From contig NC_092523.1 in assembly GCF_037038585.1 (NCBI RefSeq), forward strand, positions 44,729,001-44,793,000: 64,000 nucleotides of DNA, written 5' to 3'. The DNA is from Patagioenas fasciata. Lineage: Eukaryota > Chordata > Aves > Columbiformes > Columbidae. Position 1 is the stretch's first letter; every line of letters begins with the position of its first letter. The notes below the pieces were generated by a model, which was not told where the DNA came from, searched no databases, and saw only the letters and a program-made list of their open reading frames with translations. Shown piece by piece: positions 35,501 to 48,200 of this stretch. Both the position numbers and the translations under genes were made by a program.

Positions 35501-38500
35501 TAGCCTGGCGACAGGCTACAACATAAAAATGGCTTCCACAAAGTCTGTGATCCCATGGTGTCTGTCTTCATTCCATCGCTGGAAGGCAGCCAGCGCCATC
35601 AGGAAGCGCTGCAGCTTTGTCATTTTCGTCAAGCATTCATAAAACACACACCTTATTAAGCGCTTGGAAAGTAATCCTAGTTTAAGTTGATTGTTGAGCA
35701 AAGAAGCAACAATTCGCTGTTGGGAAATATTTTATTTGCTTTTCACCATAGGAAGGTGGATAGGAAAACAAAGTCATCCAAGTTGGAACTAAATAAATTA
35801 AATGCATTCAATTAGCTAATGGAGTGTCTCACAAAAGCTTGCACTATCAGAAAATTAAATTAGTTCTTCCTAATATGCTGAGATCCTTTAAGTCATTAGC
35901 ACCTTTTTTTTTTTTAGAAACTGCCTAAAGTATTCAGGGGATTATTTTTCACCATAGGCTTTCTGCTTTCCCTGATATACCTTTCAGTCCTGATTCTCTT
36001 CAGTCTTATAATAAATGCTAATTTGTGAAAAGCACTTCTAAGCTAAATAACTTTGGTGCAATTCATGAGTACAAGAACATATTTTAGATTTTTCTAATGG
36101 AACATGGTATTCTCAGAGATCAGTTTCATGAGCTATTATATGCTTTAGTACCATGGGTTACAAAAAGACTCAAGCCTGTTCACTGGTTACTTATGCCTTT
36201 TTACAGCAAAACAACTGAAAATGGAAGATGGAAGTATTTTGAATTTGTGGTCCTGCTCTTGCAATACTATTCTGGATGAGCTCCATCCAACTTACACTGG
36301 GTTAATTGACAGCATCATGGTATGTGCTGGGGACATGTACAGAGTGGCCAGATGTACCTCCTTGGTGCACCACCATGGTGGGGCGCTCTGCGTGCTGTGG
36401 TGGCAGAGACTTCCCATTCCAGTCACACCATCCCACTGGGATGCTGCAGGAGCTGTGGTTCGGAAACACAGTGCACCATCAGTCACATCTTTATAACTCA
36501 ATCTAGTCCTTGCTGAAGAGACAGAGGGAGAAGGGATGAGGAGGCTTCCTGCGAGTACGTACCTATTCAGTATTCACATTTTGAAGTGTGCTCCTTCCTC
36601 TTTGCAAGCGTATCTGATCTCACCTGAATCATGAGGTGGAGGGCCCGAGGTGCCTCCAGCCAAGCTAGAGAGGAGGCTGGAGGAAGGAGCAGTGCTCGGT
36701 GCTGCCTCTTGTTCTTGGTGGAGAGGAACAGACCTGTCTCATGGAAAAAAACCCAAAGTCTGCATTAAAGGTAGCTTGACAGCAGGAAGCACAGGTGAAA
36801 GTCCCAGGCAGGGGGGTCAGGGTTGAAAAAGAGCTACCTGGAGGCATAAAGGCACTTTTCACCAAGAGTGTTTCTTTCCCAAGCAAGCACAACAGTCAGG
36901 TACTGATGGAGATCCATCATATTGATACTCACGTGCTTAAAATTGAGTGGTTTGCTGGATGAGAACGGGCATGCCCTTACGTAAGCAAATTATTTATATC
37001 TACTTCTAGCCTAATAGAGACCTGAGTATTTTGAGAACTTATAGGACTCATTGCTATGGAAACTAACTCAGTATCTTTAGGTCAGCCTTGCTATCTCTGA
37101 TTTGCAGAGTCCATATCTAATCTGTAACAACAACAAAAAATATCCTAGCTATACTTGCTGTTTCAGTCCCACTCCCCACTACCCTTTATCTCACTTCTGT
37201 AGCCAAAAGCAGAGTCCAGCCACCTTACAGGGAAAAGAGATTGTGATAACAACAGCCCAGTGCCAGGTTACTGGTTTCAATGCCAACGAGAAGTGAGGGG
37301 GTTTACACTGATAGTATGGAGAATTGACGTAGGAGCCAACGTCATCCAGGGGTAGACACCCCTGTAGGGAAACCCGGCCTCATACAGCTGTGGTCTCCTT
37401 GTTTGTCTCTTGCTTGAGTAAGGGAGCCAAAATGTTAATCGAAGCTCTGAAATGCTAAACAACTCTTTTTCCAATCTGTAGCTTGCTAGAGGGAGGATTT
37501 ACCACTGCATGAATAAGGAGAACAGCAGCCACAGGAGTGCTTGAGCTGGTACTGTCTCAGTAAAACAGATTAGCCCCATCTTGTGTCACAACATCTGCTT
37601 TATTGTGAAATCTGGGGGTTTCCCTCTCTCTCCCAACCTTTCTCCTTCTGCACAACTTCTGCTGCCATCCTCTTACCCAGACTTGGACCAGCAACATTCC
37701 TGGGCTGACACAAGAGAGTTAAACATCCCTATAGGGAAACTGGTACTTGACACACCTCGGTTTCTTTATAGATGGAGCTATAACGTGCTTGCGTTTCATT
37801 GGTTTGATTTTTCTCAATCACTTTGTATATTGGGAGGGGAAAAAAACTGACTTTTCCAGAGGTAGCTCAAGGCCCAATAAATGCCTGTATTTCACGGCCT
37901 CCAAAGACTTTTCTGCATATTTCTAAGTCGTGAAGAATTCACATCCAGAACTTTTTTAAGTTGCTGGAATTTTACTACTCTCAGTAACAGAAAAGACCTC
38001 CTTTACTTTCCTTTTTTTCTCCCCCTCTAAAAAAAAGTTGTCTCTTCACTGACAGAAAAGTTGTTTTCACAAAAAAACAGATTATTTCAGTTGTGCTATA
38101 CTTACACTTTTGCTCAGAAGTAGAATGTATTGTAAATTCTGCCGTAAAAAATTAATTTATTGGCAAAAATAGTAAAACTACCAAGAAGGTAGTCCTTGTC
38201 AGTTAAAATGAAATATTTTCCTCCAGAATGCTAACACATATACCTGCTTCATACACTGCTTTCTATTTTAGGACACATTATCTACATCCCTTAATACAGG
38301 GCAAATATGCCTTGTCCAGGCAGCCTCGGCATCGGTGGCTATAGGGGGAGTTCTGTCCATATTCTTCTTTACCGTTATTTGCTGTTTTCAGTAGTTTATT
38401 AATTCCCCCCTGCCTTCGGAGGATGACGCTAATCTCTTCTGTTGGCTGAAAGCTCTAATTTTTTTAATCCACCCAACTCCCCAGACCCCCAAGGTTTACC

Positions 38501-41500
38501 ATGTGTTCCTATTAAACTGGTACATCTCTCTTTTCTGGACTTTTTTTCCCCTAGTATGAGTGAAACCACTATCTCACTGTGCTCCTTTTTTATCCAAGCC
38601 AAATACTAAATATATAAGATCATAGGCAAGCACTCAGACTTTTGGAGAATCAGGATTATGCAATGGTGGAAAATGAAAAGAAAGCATTTTTTAAAGATTG
38701 AAGGAAATTCAGCTTCAATAGACAGGGAAAATCCCACAAGTTTAACTCTTGTAATGGATGGCAGTGACACATGCTCTGCTTTCTGGGATGAGTATTATTC
38801 CATAAAGGAATGCAACATGAACCAGTAGTTAAACTAGGACAGATGTTGCTGGAAATATTTTAAAGATGTTTACTTTATATTATGAGTGATCAAATATGCA
38901 ATATTCTTGGGTATGTCATCCTCACGATTTCCCACAAGACATACTATTTTCTTTGTTGGAAAAAGTATATAACTAAGTTGTAGGCAGCTTTTAGTAACTG
39001 AGATATTTTGGACTGGTGATGTAGCTGCTTAAATATCCACCAGCACCACCATCCCACAGCTCAAACACTTCCCTGGGTTTGGTCCCCTAATTCCATCCAT
39101 ACCTTAGTAACGCTTCACCCATCTCCCAGTCATTCTCTCCCAGCCCATCACTGGTACCCGAGTGGGTTTCCAGTGAGGAACTTCCACACTGAACTCCCTG
39201 GACCAGGCTGTCCCTTCCCCACCGCTGCCACCATTCAGAATGACCTGTTTCTTTCTGTCATTTGCTGAACGAATCTCTCTGTGCTTAAGAAATGAAAAGG
39301 GATTTTTCTAACTGGGATGCGAAACCGGCGATGGTGGGGGCGAGGGGGGGTCCTTCACGAAGCTCACAAAGATTTCAGCTATTGCAGTAAAACTGCTGCA
39401 ATCTTCTCTGAGGACATGCTTGTAGTGATTAAAAGCAAATCTTCAAAAAAAATTAAAAAATCACTGCAGTTAATATGCTTCTGTGAAGTTAAAGCTGATT
39501 TGAGACTGCCTACAGTCAAAGTTGCGTTAATGTAATCCTCTTTAACTAATCAGGTGTGAGTTGTGCATGGAATGTACCCAAATCCTGTGTTAGAGATGAA
39601 AAAAGACTGATCAGCTGCAAAGAAAGGGAGGTGTGAACTCTGCCTTCTTTTTTCTCTCTCAAGTCTCCACCTCCCTCAGAACCAAAGCAGACCCTATTGC
39701 CCTAAGGCAGGGACAGCACAGAAAACATTTCTCCAAGATCTCCTTACTGCTTCCCCCAACTGCCCGCCCTGTCCTTCATCACCTGCCTGACATGAGCATC
39801 GTGCTGGTTGCACCCCCACCCCTCCCCGCAGCCAGATCAAACGTTGTTTTTCTTTTTTAAGGAATAATGACTCATATCACATTCTTGAAGCCAAAAAAGC
39901 AACATGGTTCTCTCCTCAGTTTCATCTTTATTCTATAGCCATGTTGTTGAGCTCCTCTTTGGTTTCTGTGCTTCCACCTATCCTCCTTTTTTGGTTCCCT
40001 GCCAGTTGCTCAATCACCTCCAGCTGCCAGGACGTTGGGGAGCAGAAGGGCTGCTTGGTGGCTAGTCACCCCGTGGGGCTGTGGCTGCAGGGAGGGGAAG
40101 GTCATGGGTCATGGTGGGGCCTTGTGCTCTGCGTTTGCTGTACAAGGGGGTTACCCTCTGTTACAGAAACAGGCTTTGTCCCCTCGGTTCCTCACCCTCC
40201 TTCCTCTTTTTCCTCCCGATTTTGGTCGGCCTTCCCACACTAAGCATGAAACTGGAGTAGCCAGAAAGATGACTGCTGCCCAGCTACCTCTCCTGCACAC
40301 CTGTCTTTTATGGGGATTGATCATTTTTGCCTTATTGTGAACTTCTTTGGCCCATCGGCGATGGCTGGTGAAGGAGGCTTGCTTCTAGAAGAGCTGAAGC
40401 TCTGTGCTGAGGTGGAAAGGCAAAATATTGGGGAGAGCTCTTTATACTGGACAAACAGCAAGCTATCCTCAGCCTCCTACTTTTGAAATACTTATCTGCT
40501 AGATACATTGTTTTCATATCATTCACAGAATGTTTCCATGCCCTGAGGCCTTTTCTATATATGTTTGCTATGTTATGGTCATATATTATTTTTCTCATCA
40601 ACCTAAGGGCACAGAAATTGATGCAGCTCTTACACCACTGCAATCCCATTGACTTCAGGGGAATTACTTCCCATTACAGCAAGTGAAATCAGAATGAATA
40701 AATACATTGTTTCTCTGCTACTCACTGTTAACACTGTAAAGCCTGCTGCAGAGTCAGAGAAAGCCAGAGATTGTCTCTTGCTTTACTCTTGTTCAGTGCT
40801 GTTTCCCGAGTGTACAACAGGATAAACTACTTGTTCAGGTACATCTACAGAGCAAGGTAAGAGATGATAAACTCTTACATGTATGCCACTTTCTGTCCCA
40901 GATCTCACTGGCACATAGATCAGCACCTGCCTGTCTCGCCACGCAGCAGATCAGCTGTGGCAAACAGGCTGTTGGATGGGTGGCACAGGGCGTCCTCTTT
41001 CTAACCGAGAATCATGACTGATCTGACAGAGCAGAGAAGAGCCAGTGACAGAATAGTTATCTGCTCTCTGGTTTTACTATCAATTTGGTCCATTTTGGAA
41101 ATACTTTTTTTTTTTCCCTTAAATTTTCTCTAGCTCTTTCTGGTGGGCATCAAAGCACTCAAACTATACATTCACCCACAGAGGGCTTTCATCCTCATCT
41201 CACTAATGGGAAAACCCTGAGATCTTAAATTGTTTGTCCTTGGCCATAGATGTGGTGGAACCAGACATAGTTCCCAGTTCCATATTGCACCTTGAATACA
41301 TTTAACCACAAGATCATCCTCCTTCTTCATTACTCCTTAGTGTTTAGTTTAGATACGAACATAAGAAGGCAACTAAACAAAAGAAAGAAAAACTCAGGCC
41401 CAGATCCACCATGAGTCAGACACACAAAGCTGCCAAACGGCACCCAGCCATCACATGGTTGCTGTAAGAAATGCTGCCAGTTGCCTCCCTATGCAGAGGT

Positions 41501-43903
41501 CACTTACAATTGCATACCATGGTGATACTCCCCGGATGGGCTCTGAGTTATTCTGGAAGAGGAAGAGAAAGGATCTGTCAAAACCAGACACGTTCTGGAA
41601 ACACATCCTCATAAACAAACCCAAGAATCACCTACAAAAGCTGTGTCCTAAGTGGATCTCAAGTCACAAATGCCTTGGGGAGCCCCCCTGGGTCCCTCTG
41701 GTCTTTAGTTTCCCTCCATGTGTATTAATAGAATAATGTATCCCAACTTTTTAATCCAGAATTTACCAACAACAGACTTTCTCTTCCCAACATTATACAT
41801 TTTTCCTGGTATCTTCCTTTTACACAAAAAGGAATAAAGAATATCTCAGTAATTAACATGTCACAGTTCTTTGTAACGAAAAGGTCGTGCACTTTCTCAG
41901 CAGCTTCTGTCTCCGTGGATGCAACGAAGTCTAGTGATAAGGCTATGGTGGTATTCTTCTGAGTTTTGCCTATGTACTTTGCAGCAGCAAAACAGTTCAA
42001 AACACAGACATGTTCAGAGGTGAAGGTGGTAGTTCCAGCTCATGGCTGTCACGTCTCACTATACACAGCGTTGTTCCCAACAGAGAAGTTAGTTTTCCTA
42101 CCTTCACACTGTCAGCTGCATGCTGACTCAAATCTTGAAGGTTTTCTTTATGTACAAAGCCTAGAATATATTCTTGTTTTGAGCAATGAACTCCAAAAAA
42201 TTTCTTCTCTGTGCCTTCTGCTGATATGTTCTCAGCAATTAACATATCTTCCATTTTTCTCTAAAATAAATAGATTTCCTCTACCCTTCTCACTCCCCTC
42301 CTCCAAGTCAGAAATGTCAGGAATTACAGTTGCTGACACTGTGCTTGCTGCGGGACTATTGGGAAGTGGGGCTTTGGTATAAGCAGAAATTTGACCTGCC
42401 GTTTCTCAGCCTTCAGCTGATGGAAAGAGAATGTTGTCTCTTGGATAAAGGGGTTTCACAAAGAACTCGCATAACCTGTTCTCAGCCACTGCTGGTTTAT
42501 AGTTTGAGTTAGAATTGCAAGGATTTATTTGGCTTGACTAAATGTTTCTACTTATAGAGAAAAATAGAATCATGAAAACATTGCAGCTCAAGTTTCTTTC
42601 ATTTCTCATGTCACTAAATCATGACTTCAGGCTACCCCTCAGCAAAACTGTGGAAGTTAAGAACTAACATTTGCAGCTACTGATTTGCAGAAGCTACAAC
42701 AAATCCTTCTGCAGATTTGCAGGAGAGAATAGAGTCAAAACCAGCTCAGTCCCTTTGTTCCTGCTGTAGTTTGCACTATTGCAAAAGGCAGTTCAATTTC
42801 ATATAATCACAACAGCAAGCAGCTATAACAGAATACATTAAAAACACATTTGTTCAATAAAAGAATGCCATTTCACAAAAGGTCATGCTTTCAGTTTTGA
42901 GGAGGCTGCTAGTCACAAGCAAAATGCCAATATATCATATCTCAAAGCATTGACTTGTCTATTCCCTAGTCACCTTAGGTACAAAAGAGACAAATAGTAT
43001 TTACTGACATTCTCAGATGCTGAAATACTTAGTCATAAATTAAAAATACCTACTACTAAATATTTTAAATGAGGCACATGTGAAATAAGACATACAGTTC
43101 CATAAAGTGGATAACATATGGGAAATGCACTGTTAAGGGTCTCATCGGGAAAACCAATAATCTCAGAAAAAACAGTAACTATTGGTTTTAGCAGTTTACC
43201 TAATTGTGCACAACATTCCACAGAATTTATTTAGAAGACAGCTACTTGATACTAAACTTTAAATACTTAAGACAAACTGCCATTTCAGGGAGTTTCTCCT
43301 CCCCACCTAAATGATTGCAGCCATAGGAGTCTGTTTCCAGCGATGGTGTAAAGGATGCTGCCATACACACACACTGCTTCTGCATTATCTCATCCATAGC
43401 TCTAAAGTGCTATTTCCTATCGCTTTAGCCTGCAAACTGTAAAGTTTCCAGCATTGTTGAAAGGTGATTTTTATGCTAGAAGAAAATTCACTTTTAACCC
43501 AGGGCAAAATTATTGCATCATTTAATGTGCATCCTTCTCTTGAATAGGAGAGCCTAGCTCTTTGTCCATTTGTCTCTTGGGCACTTAGTTAATGAAGGAG
43601 GAGAATTTTGCTGATTGTATTGGCTAAATTTTTGTCTTATAAAAATGTTGTCCAAGCAAAAAGATGAATACTTATCAGTCCAAATAGATGGGGAGATATA
43701 TACTACTGCCTATGATATTAGTCCTCCTCTTTTTCTGTCCTAAGTGATATTTTAATGTAAGTCATGTTTCTGTATGTCAAGTATTAGAGGCACCATTGCC
43801 TGCAATTATGATTCTTTTTTAAGTAACTACTTTTTGGTGATTTATCTATTTTCCAGAGAAATCATTCAATTAAAATAGCTTATGGTGGATGGACAGTCTC
43901 ATT

Positions 43904-43932
43904 TAAAAAAAAAAAAACAACAAAAAAACCAG
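43904..43932 (+). repeat. A/C-rich tract
   Basis: A13 followed by CAACAAAAAAACC. Low complexity. Confidence 0.7.
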
Positions 43933-45230
43933 ATTTAGCTATTATGGATCACCTTTGTCTCAGAAAATGGGGAATGGAAAAGTACATTATTTTCCCTTTA
44001 TTATAAAAAACAAGTAAAAGCAATGGGTTTTGTTGGCTCTCACACCTAGTAACTCTAGAAAGGACACCTGAAATTCCTCAAGTTTGCCATCATGATGATG
44101 TTGTGCTTTTGCACTTTTCACCTGACAAAGCCCTACAGCTTGGGGCAAGCAGTTCATCATTCTCAGAAGCAATCTATAAGAATTTATCACCTAAGTTCTG
44201 TGAACATCTTTAGTGCTCCATGTACTCCACGTCCTTTGAACAGGGAAAAGACAGAACAGGTCTAAAGATGAGAAGGTATGAAAATAATACAAAGTGAGGG
44301 AAGGTGGATGTGAAAATGGAAAAATAATGAGAGCAGAAGAGCCCAAAAACAACAGCGGGAGCATGGGATGGGGACAAGGGCTGCAAGACTGGAGGAGACC
44401 AAGGCAGAAGCTGGAGAGACAGAGGTAGGAACTGAAGAGGTCTTTAGTCAGTTTTCTCTCACACTTTGTTTCAGAATTTGACATTGCATAGACAGCTCTT
44501 GATCCTCAACATACCTCTGCTGTCTAGCAAACAGCTGCAAAACGCAATGGCAAAAACCGACACTTTCTCATTTCCCTCACATCCTACCTTAATTGTTACC
44601 TTCTGCAACCTTAAATTTATTTTATTTCCCAATGTAATAATAAATCCCTACCGTAGCAGTATTAAAAGACAATCAGATTTGACTGTTAGGGAAAGCACAG
44701 GAGGTATGCAAATAATCAACAAAGAGTTGATAACCTAGAAATTCTGGTCCCCTTATAGAATAACTGCAGTGCAGATATAAATTCTTCCTCCTATCAGTTA
44801 CATACCAGCTTTTTTGCCTACGCACAACTTAGACATCAATTATCCATGCAGCTTAAAAAAAGAAAAAAATATATAATTGATGCTCTCCTACTCCAGGCAA
44901 GTTTTGAGAGAAAATTAGTGCTCTAATGACAAAATATTCAAACAAAAGCGTTGATTATAACTCTGCTACTGATATGAGCTTTTAAATGGCATATGACATA
45001 TCCAGATTGGTTCAGTTAAGAAAACAGGTTCAGGGTAACTGAGATTATTTTTTTTTGTTGTTGTTTTATGGCTAAGGATAGCCAGATGGATAAGGATTTT
45101 ATTATAGGCATTGGCAAGTTAATGCTGCTGAAAGCCTGACACATGACGCGTTGACTCAAAGTTGGAACATCAGATTTTCATCAATATTAAATTCAAGCAA
45201 TTTTTATGAAACTGCAGCCTGGATGCGCTA

Positions 45231-45260
45231 CCACGGTTTGTGCAACCGCGGTTTGTGCAT
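45231..45260 (+). repeat. tandem duplication of a 15-base unit
   Basis: CCACGGTTTGTGCAA is followed directly by CCGCGGTTTGTGCAT, 13 of 15 identical. The junction creates a 10-base palindrome (AACCGCGGTT, 45244-45253). This is a small local duplication. Confidence 0.85.
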
Positions 45261-48200
45261 TACCTACCTCAGAAGAAGAAAGACCACAAGCATCAGGAAT
45301 TGTTCTGTCTGAAGTGAAAAAGATAAGCGAAGAGCATTCACCACAAGCAAAGATCCAGAATTCTTGAAAACTTGTGTATGCAGACCCGTATGCTAAGCTC
45401 TGCTCACCCGCACACCCCACTCGCAGGCAGGTCACAGACCACGCTGTCCTCTTCACATCACCGGCCCGGTAAAATGGTTTTCACTATCGGTTGTCTTCTG
45501 CCTTCCAGTCTGGCCTCCAGACTGGGGAGAAGCACTCTAGTAATCCTTGACCCTTGTACTGCAGATGAACCTCTAACACATACATGATTTGTTGAAAATA
45601 CATGCATCATATTCATCAGTTAAATCTCTGATTTCCTAATTCAGGTATGAAAACTGCGTTAGCTTGGAATGCGTGAACCAAAGCAATCTGGCTGGACTTG
45701 AGTAGTCTCCAAAGGAATCACCCATGGGTGACATTTATCTTCATTTCTTCATTTGTAGCATAGACAAAAGGAGCCATTTACATTCCTGAAAGATTTGTCT
45801 CAGCAGTTTCCCTTTTGAGAACGTACAGTAAGGGAAAGAGCTAACTAATCTATTTGTGGCCTTCAAATACTACACTAGAAACTTTATAAGCACGGACAGG
45901 TGCCTGCCTGGGAAAGCTGGTCATCTAATTTTAGATATGCCAAGATGAACAGGAAGGAAAAATACTGTAGAGAGAGTAGGGTGAACAAAGAAAGAACTCT
46001 GGCCAGTGAAAGAAGAGAGTAACTTGATCAGTGCACATCCATGCAGCATGACATTTCATTATTAACACAAAGGATAAAAGAACTCTACTATTAATATCAC
46101 TTGATCTGCAGGATTTGAACATCTCCCTGGAGTTTTTCCTCTCATCAGAACAGGAATTCTTCCCAAATTTGGCTCCTGTTTCTCAGCCAGCCTCACATAA
46201 GCCCTTCTTAAATAGTACAGATTTCAATTGCAATAGTGGACACTGACTATCTGAGTCACCACAGAAAAGTTACCTGAGCGGAACCAACTGCAGCCATCAG
46301 CAAGGGGGAGGAGGGCTCAGAAAAATGAACAGAAAGCTGTGACATTTGAGCTATAGCAGAGAAGGTAAACATTTTCCTGACTAATCAGGGATTTGGGTCA
46401 GGACACATTGGAAATAAGGTAGGTTTTGGATGCTGTTTCCATCAAAAGCTGCATCTGCTCAGCTTGCGGCGCCTCCCAGCCCTCCGCAGCCCAGCTGGAA
46501 GCCATAAGATGCGATCGGCTCAGGGATCCTGACATCACTGTGGCACCAAGCACATTTTTCACATACTAAGACTGCATGGATACAGGCTGCTAGCTGAGAG
46601 AGTTCATTAAATAGTCAAACTGCTAGCTGCAGACCCTTCATTTTCTGAAGGTTAAGCTTTTTGTTTTGTAGTAGTGATCACATTTTTCAGCTGCAAGGAG
46701 TTTATGAAAAGAAAATATATATATTAACATTACATGAGCATCGGTTAAACTTGTGTCTCAGAACACCTAACAACTAATTTTTGGAATACATACAATGCAT
46801 TACAACTCCTCTTTGACTTTCTAGAGGGGCTGAGGCTTCTGGTTGTAAATTTTACTCACCAGTAACTCAACTGTCTTGTGAAATGTGCAGAAATCACAGA
46901 AAGCAGTTTGATGAAGGAGGGCACGTATTTAACTCCAGCAAGGCCGGCCCCTGGGAACAATTCAGTTTCTTACAGCAGTGCAGGCAGTCTTGTGCAAGAG
47001 AAATGAATCAGCCACGTGCTTGGCCCTGCAGCCTCATAGGAGCTCTGCTGAACCACAGGCCGAGGGGCCAGCTTTTCACCTGATTATACCTTTGGGAACA
47101 AGGAATTACTATGTTGATGAATTTTGCAGCGTGCTCAGAGGTTTCACAATCCCAGGGCAGACAGAGATGGTGAAAGAGCTGAGGTCTGTCAAGTTAAAGA
47201 ACTAAATCACTGCCTCACTCACGTGCCTCTGGCAGCCACCACCCTGCAATCAAGTTAGTTTTTTTCTGTGCTAAGCAAGCTCAACTTTGCCAATGCAAGA
47301 GAGGATTTATCCAGGGGCTGTGGCTGGGCACTGACTTCTCGTGAGGGCTGATTTAGAAGAGCCCCATCTTTGGATTTCATTGCCTGTGGGTTCAAGTCTT
47401 GCTCATGACTTCTAGATTGCGAAATGCACAGAGAACTGGTCTTAAAGGTCTACTTAAGTCTACTCTGTGTTGACCAGACAGAAGTCAGCTGCTCAGTCAG
47501 ACAGACTTCTGCCAGGTTCTTCAGGTCCATGCAATTTCTGAAGATGGCACAATATCAGAGCTACACTAACAAAGTGTTCTTATTTCAAAGTTTTAGCATT
47601 TCAAAGTTCAGATTTCACATTTACAGATACTTTTAAATGTAATTTTTACTGTGCCAGGCAACATTGGGTGCCAGCAAGAGTGAAATACAGAAGGCAGCTT
47701 TATTAATGCTGCTGATTTTAAGGCAAGTTTTGAATAGCTTCCAGTTGCCTTGGGCAAAGGAAGCTAGCTGCAAAGTAAATTACAGAAACTTAAGATTTGC
47801 TACACTTAATGTATAATTGAAACACTACACTGCAAAAGGTACAAATAGCATTATAGCAGTCACAAGTCCTGAACTGGAGAGACATGCGACCAAAATAACT
47901 CATGATAAGTTACACTGAAGAACAAGTTTGAAAAGCAATTTAAAAGTGGGTATCATTAATGTAATTTTGTTTAAATTAACAAGATGCCCACAGTCCCAGT
48001 GGAAGTCCCATGTGCCAAACACAGCTCAGCTTGAGTGGTTCCCTACTGATTTTTTTATAGGATGTCTGGAGTGAAGCCTCAATCTCATGTGAGCAAAAAG
48101 CTTTGAAAAAGGAAGACAATATTTTCTTATTCTCTGTTGGCAGAATACAGCCAGTCTTCCACACACTAGTCTGGAGTTGTGAACTCTTGTCTTCTACCCA

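Noticed and set aside
37310-37500. Segment with TG start and several short inverted repeats, considered as a solo LTR
   Set aside because: No poly(A) signal arrangement, matching terminus or target duplication could be shown.
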